Shown here piece by piece: positions 52,641 through 60,118 of a stretch of DNA of 62,962 nt. The translations under genes and the position numbers were made by a program. The stretch is from Ectothiorhodospira magna. GTDB taxonomy: Bacteria; Pseudomonadota; Gammaproteobacteria; Ectothiorhodospirales; Ectothiorhodospiraceae. The stretch covers positions 1 to 62,962 of the forward strand of contig NZ_FOFO01000022.1 of NCBI RefSeq assembly GCF_900110965.1, written 5' to 3'. Position 1 is the stretch's first letter. Each line of letters starts with the position of its first letter. The notes beneath the pieces are model-generated. The model had not been told where the DNA came from. It made no database searches and saw only the letters and a list, made by a program, of their open reading frames with translations.

Positions 52641-53132
52641 TTAAAAATAGACACGGTCCCCGAAGTCATGATGCCGTGGCTGGGTCAGAGATGCCAGCCA
52701 CTGCTCCAGGCCGCGACAGCCGTTGACCTCCTCATCCAGCAGCGCGGCAAAAAAGTCTTCGTGGGCAGCGTCACCTAAACGGCGGCAGCTCAGTACCGCT
52801 TCCTGGTAAAGCGCGATGATCTCCTGTTCCAGGCGCAGATCTTCCCGCAGCAGGGCCACCAGATGCGCACCGGCCCGGGCCGGACGCAGCTGGGAGGCAG
52901 CGGGGGCGAAACCCAGCGCCAGCATGCGCTGGGTGAGACGGTCGGCATGGTGCATTTCCTCCACCATCTCCCGGCGCAGCCGTGCGGCGGCTTCCGGTAG
53001 ACCCCAGGCCTCCACCAGCGAGGCCTGGGTCATGTACTGCTGGACCGCCGAAAACTCAAGGCTCAGGGCGCGACCCAGATAGCCGGGAATGCGGGGATGA
53101 ATGCGGCCGGATGGTACCGGACGTCTCATCAT
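52641..53132 (-). CDS. Carboxysome-associated bacterioferritin-like protein
   Basis: The 163-residue product is a ferritin-like four-helix protein: YLGRALSLEFSAVQQYMTQASLVEAWGLPEAAARLRREMVEEMHHADRLTQRM-type helices, with the di-iron ligand pattern E...ExxH (EEMHHA) and a second E...ExxH-like region near LRLEQEIIALYQEAV. Such genes are common in cso operons of proteobacteria, but their function there is not established. It begins 2 bp after the csoS1 stop, within the same transcript. Confidence 0.83.
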   Translation of the reverse strand: MMRRPVPSGRIHPRIPGYLGRALSLEFSAVQQYMTQASLVEAWGLPEAAARLRREMVEEMHHADRLTQRMLALGFAPAASQLRPARAGAHLVALLREDLRLEQEIIALYQEAVLSCRRLGDAAHEDFFAALLDEEVNGCRGLEQWLASLTQPRHHDFGDRVYF

Positions 53133-53134
53133 CG

Positions 53135-53443
53135 TCAGGCGGCGTTGCTACCGCCGGTCTTGCCCAGGATCGGCTCCACTTCCCGGTGGGGACGGGCAAT
53201 GATGTGGGCGGCCACCAGGCCGTCTCCCACCCGTTCGCAGGCATCGGCACCAGCCCGCACGGCGGCGTTCACCGCGCCGGTCTCGCCGCGCACCAGCACG
53301 GTCACATAGCCGCCACCGACGAATTCCCGTCCGATCAGCCGCACTTCGGCGGCCTTGGTCATGGCATCGGCCGCCTCGATGGCGGGGACCAGACCCCGAG
53401 TCTCGATCATCCCAAGGGCGATACCGTAATTGTCATTGGCCAT
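53135..53443 (-). CDS. csoS1: Carboxysome shell hexamer protein CsoS1 (copy 2)
   Basis: The 102-residue BMC-domain protein forms the hexameric tiles of the alpha-carboxysome facets. It has [55 protein letters not shown] (pore-loop residues around FVGGGY) and [22 protein letters not shown]. Its central 88 residues are identical to those of copy 1. Only the first five and last nine or so residues differ. It is separated from copy 1 by 52 bp. Confidence 0.96.
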   Translation of the reverse strand: MANDNYGIALGMIETRGLVPAIEAADAMTKAAEVRLIGREFVGGGYVTVLVRGETGAVNAAVRAGADACERVGDGLVAAHIIARPHREVEPILGKTGGSNAA

Positions 53444-53495
53444 CTTCAGTTTCTCCGATCATTCACTTTGGTGTGTGTTCATCCCGGATGCCGGG

Positions 53496-53801
53496 TCATT
53501 CGGTGCTGGGGCCACCCACGGGGAGGATGGGTTCCACTTCCCGGTGGGGGCGGGCGATGATGTGAGCGGCCACCAGGCCGTCGCCCACCCGTTCGCAGGC
53601 ATCGGCGCCGGCCCGCACGGCGGCGTTCACCGCGCCGGTCTCGCCCCGTACCAGCACGGTCACATAGCCGCCGCCGACGAATTCCCGTCCGATCAGCCGC
53701 ACTTCGGCGGCCTTGGTCATGGCATCGGCCGCCTCGATGGCGGGGACCAGGCCGCGGGTCTCGATCATCCCCAGGGCAATGCCGTATTTGTCGCCACTCA
53801 T
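53496..53801 (-). CDS. csoS1: Carboxysome shell hexamer protein CsoS1 (copy 1)
   Basis: This is the second, 101-residue CsoS1 BMC hexamer ([17 protein letters not shown]...[14 protein letters not shown]). Codon-level differences from copy 2 are almost all silent, with a long block identical at the DNA level. The duplication is therefore recent or kept uniform by gene conversion. The ATG at 53801 is preceded by an AGGAGA ribosome site; the upstream frame to 53870 is not used. Only two CsoS1 copies and no CsoS1D appear in the operon. Confidence 0.96.
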   Translation of the reverse strand: MSGDKYGIALGMIETRGLVPAIEAADAMTKAAEVRLIGREFVGGGYVTVLVRGETGAVNAAVRAGADACERVGDGLVAAHIIARPHREVEPILPVGGPSTE

Positions 53802-53847
53802 GGTGTCTCTCCTGTGTTGTTTCGGATCATCGTTATCAAAAGCCCTG

Positions 53848-54096
53848 TCATGCCGGTTCCCACTGGTCAATCACCCCGCCCACGGTCAGGTCGGTGAGGA
53901 TGTCCGCGTTGCCCATGGCATGGCGGGCCGCGGAACCACTGACCAGGAACACCCAGTCACCGGGGCGGGCGCCCACCGGATCGGTGGCCACCGCCTGTCG
54001 GCCCTGGCCGTCCTGCACCAGACGCAGATCCACATGGGCCAGTCCCGGAATTCGCTGGGTACAGACCACCGACCCCACCACTTGCCGGACTTCCAT
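53848..54096 (-). CDS. csoS4B: Carboxysome shell vertex protein CsoS4B
   Basis: This 82-residue BMC-vertex (CcmL/EutN fold) protein forms pentamers that cap icosahedral shell vertices. It has [52 protein letters not shown] and the C-terminal [10 protein letters not shown]. Its start overlaps the end of csoS4A at 54096. The paralogue CsoS4A upstream shares the same fold with about one-third identity by eye. Confidence 0.95.
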   Translation of the reverse strand: MEVRQVVGSVVCTQRIPGLAHVDLRLVQDGQGRQAVATDPVGARPGDWVFLVSGSAARHAMGNADILTDLTVGGVIDQWEPA

Positions 54097-54368
54097 CAGC
54101 CCGACTCCCCGCCGCCGGCTTCGTGTTCCGGCGGCCAGCGGTCGATGATGCCGACGATGGTCAGGTCGCTGGGAAATTCCTTGCTGCCGGCAGCCTCCCG
54201 GGCCGCCGAGCTGCCCACGCAGATCACCCAGTCACCGGGGATGCAGCCTACGGCGTCCACCGCCACCTGACGGGAACTGCCGTCGCGCACCACCAGTAGA
54301 TGCTTGTGCTCAAAACCGGGTATCCGGTTGGTGGAGACCAGCGGGCGTTCCACCTGACAGATCTTCAT
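54096..54368 (-). CDS. csoS4A: Carboxysome shell vertex protein CsoS4A
   Basis: The 90-residue product is the first of the two pentameric vertex proteins: MKICQVERPLVSTNRIPGFEHKHLLVVRDG, VDAVGCIPGDWVICVGSSAAREAAGS and LTIVGIIDRWPPE. A hydrophilic tail (HEAGGGESG) follows the fold. The ATG overlaps the csoS3 stop (TGATG), so all of csoS3-csoS4A-csoS4B are coupled. Confidence 0.95.
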   Translation of the reverse strand: MKICQVERPLVSTNRIPGFEHKHLLVVRDGSSRQVAVDAVGCIPGDWVICVGSSAAREAAGSKEFPSDLTIVGIIDRWPPEHEAGGGESG

Positions 54369-55969
54369 CAGTGTCCTCCTCGTCCGCTTGGGTCCGTGGA
54401 TGTGGCCACCCGCTCCAGACCGCCGCGGGTATCACAGTCCCGTACCACCAGCAGACGGTGCAGCAGGCCGTCCCGGATCAGGGGGGCGTAGCGTTCAGTC
54501 ACGGCCCGGTCCACCTGCTGGCAGCGGGCGATGGCCCGTTCCCGGGCGCCAGGCACCTGGCCGTGGTAGTCGAACCGGATCACCACCGGGATGGGCAGGC
54601 CGTGGGGGTGATTGAGTCCCCCCAGGATACGGCACCCCACATCCAGGTCGGCGGCACCTTCTTCCACCGTGTGCAGGTAGGCGAAGAAGGTGAGGTTGCG
54701 CAACTGGATCTCCTCGAAACCGATGCCCACGCCGATGAAGCGTTCCGCATGGCCCTGGTCCGGGTAGGTGCCGTCATGTCGACGCACCACATAGTCCAGT
54801 TGGGACAGGTTGTTTTCCACCAGCCGGGCGATCAGTGTCACCATGCCCTCGTCCGGGGTGGCGGGGGCCTGGCGGCGCACCTGCTCCAGAATATGGCGCC
54901 GGGCGGCCTCCGGTGTCATGGACAGGGTTTGATGGTAGATATGGCCGGTGTCCAGACTCCGTTGCAGGTCCGTGTGTCCCTGGGCGTCGGGGACATGAAT
55001 CCGCAGGGCATCGGTGTCCGTGTCCAGGCCGATGAGCAGCAGGGCGACAGAGGCACCGCAGCAGAACCCGTTTTCCACCGCCTGGCGGAAGGCCCGCAGG
55101 CGCTCCAGGCCGGCTCGGGCCGCGGCATCATCGTCGGAGCCATGGGCCGCACAGCCCTCGTGGGCCGGGTTGCGGGAGCTGAAGTGGTAGACCACGGTCT
55201 TTAAATAGCGGGTGGGCGCATCGGCGGTGTTGGGGACGCCGGCCCGGTAGCGGGCATGTTCCACCTCCACCCACTTGCTGACCGTGTCTTCCACGTCGAA
55301 CAGGGCACCGGCAAAGGAGCGGCGCCGCACGGCGCCAAAGGGCAGGCGCAGCACATAGCTGATGGTGTGAGCCAGACGCCCGTCGGCGCAGGGGGTGACG
55401 TCCATCAGGTGAAAACCGCAGCTTTGCAGGAAGGTGTCGAATTCCCGGGTGTCGTGGCCCTTGAGGGGATCATGGGCAAAGAAGCCGTCGGCCATGCGGC
55501 CATAGGTCTCGAACAGGCAGGCGGCGTGGAGCCGGGGCAGGTCCAGTCCCTTGATCCAGGCATCGTTGAGCAGATGATCCGGCAGCCGGAATCCCAGGGT
55601 CTGTTCCGCCAGGGCCTGGGCCTTGCCGATGAAACCTTTGTCCCGCTGCAGGCCGGCCAGGTCGTGCAGTACCGGCAGGATGCGGTCAAAGGAGGACTTC
55701 ACCGCAGTCTCGTAGGCCTGGAGCCGATGGTTGGCGGCCTTGTCGGTGAGCGGATGCAACCGGGCCTGGGATCGAGCGCCCTTCACTGGGGATGACAACC
55801 GATGCCCATGCGGGGGCGGGGCTTCCCCCATCGGTGTCGCCTCGGCCGGCTGCGCCGTCCGGGTGATCGGTGAGGGTTGGGGGGATGCCGCGCCACGGCC
55901 ATGACGATGGACCGTCGGGGCGGTGGCCCAGATCAGACTGTCACGGCGTGAGCGGCGGCGGGTGAGCAT
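54368..55969 (-). CDS. csoS3: Carboxysomal carbonic anhydrase CsoSCA (CsoS3)
   Basis: CsoSCA converts bicarbonate to CO2 inside the carboxysome. The 533-residue product has a basic disordered N-terminus (about 1-70) that may mediate RubisCO or shell contact, a helical domain and the diverged beta-CA catalytic domain. Zinc ligands line up with those known from Halothiobacillus: Cys194 (VTPCADGR), His262 (VVYHFSS) and Cys273 (HEGCAAHG), each shifted by 20-21 residues. A C-terminal non-catalytic domain (DLDVGCRILGG, VIRFDYHG) completes the protein. It lies 79 bp after csoS2. Confidence 0.95.
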   Translation of the reverse strand: MLTRRRSRRDSLIWATAPTVHRHGRGAASPQPSPITRTAQPAEATPMGEAPPPHGHRLSSPVKGARSQARLHPLTDKAANHRLQAYETAVKSSFDRILPVLHDLAGLQRDKGFIGKAQALAEQTLGFRLPDHLLNDAWIKGLDLPRLHAACLFETYGRMADGFFAHDPLKGHDTREFDTFLQSCGFHLMDVTPCADGRLAHTISYVLRLPFGAVRRRSFAGALFDVEDTVSKWVEVEHARYRAGVPNTADAPTRYLKTVVYHFSSRNPAHEGCAAHGSDDDAAARAGLERLRAFRQAVENGFCCGASVALLLIGLDTDTDALRIHVPDAQGHTDLQRSLDTGHIYHQTLSMTPEAARRHILEQVRRQAPATPDEGMVTLIARLVENNLSQLDYVVRRHDGTYPDQGHAERFIGVGIGFEEIQLRNLTFFAYLHTVEEGAADLDVGCRILGGLNHPHGLPIPVVIRFDYHGQVPGARERAIARCQQVDRAVTERYAPLIRDGLLHRLLVVRDCDTRGGLERVATSTDPSGRGGH

Positions 55970-56048
55970 GGTCTACGGGTCTCGGCTGTGGGTCGCTTGG
56001 TTGCTGTGGTGTTGTCAGTGATGTTGAAGCAGTCGGGTTTGGCGTGGG

Positions 56049-57950
56049 TCAGCCCCTTGCGCCGCCCGAGTAGGTGACCAGTGATCCTTTTTCCGTATTG
56101 CCGCTGCTGCCGGTGACGCGACTCACCGGTGGCGGCACATCCTGGTTACGCTTGTGGGTGACCGCCGGCATGGCCCCCATCAGACCGGGCCGGGTGGGAT
56201 TGCGGCGGCGGGCGGAACTGCCCTCGGTGCCGGTCACCCGGTCGCCCCGTTCCCAGTCATCGCCGGTGATCTTGCTGCCGCTGGACTGGCCTTCCCCGGT
56301 GATACGGGCACGGCGGGGTGTTTCCGGTTGGGGGTCAAAGTCCACCGGCGCCCCTTCCGGCAACCCGGTGTCCAGGTCTTCCAGAACAACGGGGGGCCGC
56401 TGCAGACGGGCCTGATCCGTGCCGGTGATCTTGTCCGTTGCCATGTCGAAGGGGCCGGTGATGCGACCGCCTTGCTGGTCGTAGCGGGTACCGGTCACAC
56501 CCACGTTGTTGCGCCGTTCCCGTTCTACCTGGCGGGCCGGGGAGGTGACGGTAAATCCCTGTCCGGGTGCGGTGTCCAAAGGCTGTGGAAAATCCGGCTG
56601 ACCGGGTTGGGCGGCCAGGGAAGTCCGCTGCTCGATCCGGGCCTGGGCCTCGGGCGGGCAGTAGTCCGCGATCTGTTCCGGGCTGGTGTAGGGGGTGCCG
56701 GTCACCGCCTGACAGGTGCCCGGCTCGTCGCCGGTGACCTTGCGGGAGCGACCGGGCATGTTGCCGGAAACGGTCTGCCCCCGGGCGGTGGTGGCCTGGG
56801 TCACCTTGGGCGGTTGGGTCGGCCCTGGCGGCGGGGTGTCGCAGAACTGTTGGTACTGCTCCTGACCCACGTACTCGTTTCCGGTCACCCGGCGGCAGGT
56901 GCCCGGCTCGTTGCCCGTCACCCGGGCGCCACGGCCCAGTTCGTTGCCGGTCACCCGGCTGCCCTGACCGGTGCGGGTGACATGCACCTTTTCCGGCCGG
57001 CTGGGGGGGGTGGTCTGACAGAATTCGTGAAAGATCTCCGCACCCAGGTATTCGGTGCCGGTGACGGCGCGGCAGGTGCCCGAGTCATTGCCGGTGACCC
57101 CCTGACTGCGACCCACCAGGGTGCCGGTCACCGCCTGTCCCGCGGCGGTTTCCGATACCCCCACCTTCCAGGGTTGATCCTGGGCCGGTTCGGGGCGGGT
57201 GCGTCCGGTGGGAGGGGTGCGGCGGGTGCCCATGGCACCGTTTTGACTGCGCTGTGCCCGGACGCTACGGGCCAGTTCCCGCCCGGACAGGCGCGGATTG
57301 GCCTGGCGAGCCAGACTGGCCGCCGAGGTGGGGGTGCTGGCGGCCGATTTGCCCCGGCTGGCCAGGGCGGACCGTCGGGCCTGGGACTGCAGGCGGCCCG
57401 CCGGCTGGGTATTGGGCGTGTTGCGCCGGAGTGTATTCCGACGCCGATCCTGGCCGGTGCCGGGGCGATCATTGCCCCGACGGGACAGGGAATGACTACG
57501 GGTTACGGCCCGTTCCGGCTGTTGTGGCGAGGATGAGGATTCGCTATGACGGCCACATTGCCCACCGCATTGGCAACCGGAGGGTGCAGATGGCGGTGCC
57601 GGTTCGGAGGCCGCCACCACGGCGGCCTGCCGGACCCGGTCGCTGGAGGTGTTGGCCCGCTTGCCGGCCCGGGACAGGGCGGCGCGACGGGCCTGGGCCT
57701 GGGCGCGACCGGAGGCCTCGGGCATCACGGCACGGGGGGCCGTGGCCCGACCACGGGCGGGGGGGGTCACCGTTGGCATGGACCGGCGGGCAGCGGGTGC
57801 CGGCCGGTTCACGGTCGGTGCCGGTGCTGGCCTGGGCGCCGCCGGTGGAGGGACGGCACTGGTGCTGCCCTTGCCCCGGCTGGCGAGGGCCTGCCGGCGC
57901 GCCAGGGCGGCCTGACGCCCGCTGGAACTGCTGGATGGTCTGTTAGCCAT
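56049..57950 (-). CDS. csoS2: Carboxysome scaffold protein CsoS2 (short form)
   Basis: CsoS2 is the disordered scaffold that links RubisCO to the shell. The 633-residue product has N-terminal RubisCO-binding repeats of the R-x5-RR-x-AL-x-GK type at about 11-27, 81-97 and 186-201, plus a weaker one at 223-238. Three middle repeats with V(T/S)G motifs and conserved Cys span 263-311, 322-370 and 382-431. The C-terminal shell-binding domain contains VTGTRYDQQGGRITGPF and ends SGNTEKGSLVTYSGGARG. The Halothiobacillus protein is about 869 residues with six middle repeats, so this is a compact version. A Cys cluster (GCQCGGQCG, 125-133) is unusual. Confidence 0.95.
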   Translation of the reverse strand: MANRPSSSSSGRQAALARRQALASRGKGSTSAVPPPAAPRPAPAPTVNRPAPAARRSMPTVTPPARGRATAPRAVMPEASGRAQAQARRAALSRAGKRANTSSDRVRQAAVVAASEPAPPSAPSGCQCGGQCGRHSESSSSPQQPERAVTRSHSLSRRGNDRPGTGQDRRRNTLRRNTPNTQPAGRLQSQARRSALASRGKSAASTPTSAASLARQANPRLSGRELARSVRAQRSQNGAMGTRRTPPTGRTRPEPAQDQPWKVGVSETAAGQAVTGTLVGRSQGVTGNDSGTCRAVTGTEYLGAEIFHEFCQTTPPSRPEKVHVTRTGQGSRVTGNELGRGARVTGNEPGTCRRVTGNEYVGQEQYQQFCDTPPPGPTQPPKVTQATTARGQTVSGNMPGRSRKVTGDEPGTCQAVTGTPYTSPEQIADYCPPEAQARIEQRTSLAAQPGQPDFPQPLDTAPGQGFTVTSPARQVERERRNNVGVTGTRYDQQGGRITGPFDMATDKITGTDQARLQRPPVVLEDLDTGLPEGAPVDFDPQPETPRRARITGEGQSSGSKITGDDWERGDRVTGTEGSSARRRNPTRPGLMGAMPAVTHKRNQDVPPPVSRVTGSSGNTEKGSLVTYSGGARG

Positions 57951-57987
57951 GGTCTCTCCCCGCTCGTGGTCTATCTTAGGTCCGCGA

Positions 57988-58332
57988 TCAGCGCCGTCCC
58001 TCGAACACCACGAAAGAGGCGCCCTGGCACTGGGTGTAGTTGTCGTAGCCCGTGAGCCGCACATGGTGATCCGGGTAGGCCCGATGGCAGGCTTCCAGCT
58101 CGGCGGCCACATGGTCCAGATTCACCTCGCCAAAGAAGGGCAGTTTCCACATGGTCCAGTAATGGTTCATGGAAAAGTCCGGGTGCACATGCTCGATGCC
58201 CGGCGTCCAGCCCTGGGCAATGATATAGGCGATCTGGTCAAAGACCTCTTCCTGGGTCAGCGGGGGCAGGAAACCGAAGGTTTCCAGGGTCTGTCGGGTC
58301 TGGTAGTCACCCATGGTGTTCTGGAAAGGCAT
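57988..58332 (-). CDS. cbbS: RubisCO small subunit, form IA
   Basis: The 114-residue small subunit caps the L8 core of RubisCO. It shows [72 protein letters not shown] and the C-terminal [17 protein letters not shown]. The pattern is that of form IA enzymes packed in alpha-carboxysomes. A second ATG at 58314 (MGDYQTRQ) is an alternative start. It lies between cbbL (53 bp) and csoS2 (37 bp). Confidence 0.96.
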   Translation of the reverse strand: MPFQNTMGDYQTRQTLETFGFLPPLTQEEVFDQIAYIIAQGWTPGIEHVHPDFSMNHYWTMWKLPFFGEVNLDHVAAELEACHRAYPDHHVRLTGYDNYTQCQGASFVVFEGRR

Positions 58333-58385
58333 GTCTGCAGGTCCTCATGTTCGGAAGGGGGAATGATCCGGCCCGGTGCGCGGGA

Positions 58386-59807
58386 TCAGCCCGCGTCCAG
58401 CTTGTCCACGGTGTCGAACTCGAACTTGATCTCTTTCCATGTCTCCATGGCGATGGCCAGTTCGGGGCTGTGACGGGCTGCGTCGGTGAGGATCTCGCGG
58501 GACTCCCGCTCCAGATCACGGCCTTCGTTGCGGGCCTTGACGCAGGCTTCCAGGGCCACCCGGTTGGCGGCGGCGCCGGCGGCATTGCCCCAGGGATGGC
58601 CCTGGGTACCGCCACCGAACTGCAGCACCGAGTCGTCGCCGAAGATGGTGACCAGGGCGGGCATGTGCCAGACGTGGATACCGCCGGAGGCGACGGCGAA
58701 CACGCCGGGCATGGAGCCCCAGTCCTGATCGAAGAAGATCCCCCGGGAGCGGTCTTCGGGGATGAAGGATTCCCGCAGCAGGTCCACATAGCCCAGGGTG
58801 GAGGCCCGGTCGCCTTCCAGCTTGCCCACCACAGTGCCGGTGTGCAGATGGTCGCCGCCGGAGAGGCGCAGGCACTTGGCCAGGACGCGGAAGTGGATGC
58901 CATGCTTGGGATGACGGTCGATGACCGCGTGCATGGCCCGGTGGATGTGCAGCAGCATGCCGTTCTTGCGGCACCACTTGGCCAGGCCGGTATTGGCGCA
59001 GAAGCCGCCGGTGATGTAGTCGTGCATGATGATGGGCTGGCCCAGTTCCTTGGCGAACTCGGCCCGCTCGTACATCTGTTCCGGGTCCGGCGCGGTGACG
59101 TTGAGGTAATGGCCCTTGCGTTCGCCGGTTTCCGCCTGGGAAGCGGCCACGGCTTCGGCCACGAACTCGAAGCGGTTCTGCCAGCGCATGAAGGGCTGGG
59201 AGTTGACGTTCTCGTCGTCCTTGGTGAAGTCCAGGCCGCCGCGCAGACATTCATAGACGGCGCGGCCGTAGTTCTTGGCCGACAGGCCCAGCTTGGGCTT
59301 GATGGTGCAGCCCAGCAGGGGGCGGCCGTACTTGTTGAGCTTGTCCCGTTCCACCTGGATGCCGTTGGGCGGACCCATGCAGGTCTTCACGTAGGCCAGG
59401 GGGAAGCGGATGTCTTCCAGGCGCAGATGGCGCAGGGCCTTGAAACCGAAGACGTTACCCACCAGGGAGGTGAGCACGTTGACGATGGAGCCTTCCTCGA
59501 ACAGGTCGATGGGGTAGGCGATGAAGGTGTAGAAGGATTCCTTGTCGCCGGGCACGTCCTCGATGCGGTAGGCCCGCCCCTTGTAGAATTCCATGTCGGT
59601 GAGTAGTTCGGACCACACCGTACTCCAGGTCCCGGTGGAGGACTCGGCGGCCACGGCGGCGGCCACTTCCTCCCGCGGCACCCCCGGCTGTCCGGTGACC
59701 TTGAAGCAGGCCAGCAGGTCGGAATCCAGGGGGACGTAGTCCGGAGTCCAGTAGAGTTCGCGGTATTCTTTCACACCCGCGTCGTAGGTCTTCACGCTCA
59801 TGGTCAT
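58386..59807 (-). CDS. cbbL: RubisCO large subunit, form IA
   Basis: The large subunit carries out ribulose-bisphosphate carboxylation. The 473-residue product has the catalytic Lys motif [17 protein letters not shown] (Lys170, Lys172), the carbamylated Lys196 in [17 protein letters not shown], loop 6 [11 protein letters not shown], and [23 protein letters not shown] and the downstream cso genes identify the form IA carboxysomal type. A CAGGAG ribosome site sits 4-9 nt before the ATG at 59807; the ATG at 59801 is a close alternative. It is the first gene of the cso operon. Confidence 0.98.
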   Translation of the reverse strand: MTMSVKTYDAGVKEYRELYWTPDYVPLDSDLLACFKVTGQPGVPREEVAAAVAAESSTGTWSTVWSELLTDMEFYKGRAYRIEDVPGDKESFYTFIAYPIDLFEEGSIVNVLTSLVGNVFGFKALRHLRLEDIRFPLAYVKTCMGPPNGIQVERDKLNKYGRPLLGCTIKPKLGLSAKNYGRAVYECLRGGLDFTKDDENVNSQPFMRWQNRFEFVAEAVAASQAETGERKGHYLNVTAPDPEQMYERAEFAKELGQPIIMHDYITGGFCANTGLAKWCRKNGMLLHIHRAMHAVIDRHPKHGIHFRVLAKCLRLSGGDHLHTGTVVGKLEGDRASTLGYVDLLRESFIPEDRSRGIFFDQDWGSMPGVFAVASGGIHVWHMPALVTIFGDDSVLQFGGGTQGHPWGNAAGAAANRVALEACVKARNEGRDLERESREILTDAARHSPELAIAMETWKEIKFEFDTVDKLDAG

Positions 59808-60118
59808 CAGCTCCTGTGGTCTGTGCCCCGCCTTTGACGGGAAGGCGATGTTTACTCTATGGGAAAATTACATGAATTGGGAGTATATCCATAAATTGAT
59901 TGTTTCTATTCAATGGATCAATATTAATCTATGTATGGATGGGGTGAGCCTGTCAAATGTTGATGGGTGGCCGGTTCGTCAGCCTTGCCCCATCGGACCC
60001 TGGTGGCGTCTCCATCGAGGAAATTCATAGACAAAATTAAATGAATTTCTTCATAAAATTCGATTATTGTTGAACAAAATCCCCTTCGATAATAGACCCA
60101 CTCAATGAGGAAGCCCAG
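59808..60118. promoter_or_regulatory. AT-rich divergent promoter region between cbbL and the BicA-like gene
   Basis: These 311 bp are distinctly AT-rich against the surroundings and hold no convincing gene. A possible cbbL promoter on the minus strand has TTGACA at 59956-59951, then 17 bp, then a poor -10 CATAGA at 59933-59928. A 9-bp inverted repeat with 12-bp spacing, GAAATTCAT at 60020-60028 and ATGAATTTC at 60041-60049, has the size of a LysR-type operator. A second perfect repeat TTGTT-G-AACAA is at 60067-60077, close to a GATAAT (60088-60093) on the plus strand. CbbR is the natural candidate binder. Confidence 0.55.

Noticed and set aside
57003-57010. Run of eight C residues (minus strand) in csoS2 as a programmed -1 frameshift site
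   Set aside because: CsoS2 in some species is made in two lengths by -1 frameshifting. Here the -1 frame after the run stays open for at least 200 codons in my reading, so it would not yield the short form.
56154-57536. 460-residue plus-strand frame
   Set aside because: Antisense to csoS2. Its apparent repeats only mirror the CsoS2 repeats.
56400-57950. Repeated DNA in csoS2 as a CRISPR-like or tandem-repeat array
   Set aside because: The periodicity follows the CsoS2 protein repeats (V(T/S)G and RubisCO-binding motifs); repeat units are diverged and in frame.
59800-60030. 76-residue plus-strand frame in the cbbL/bicA gap
   Set aside because: It starts inside cbbL, has no ribosome site, and covers the likely promoter region; nothing suggests a protein.
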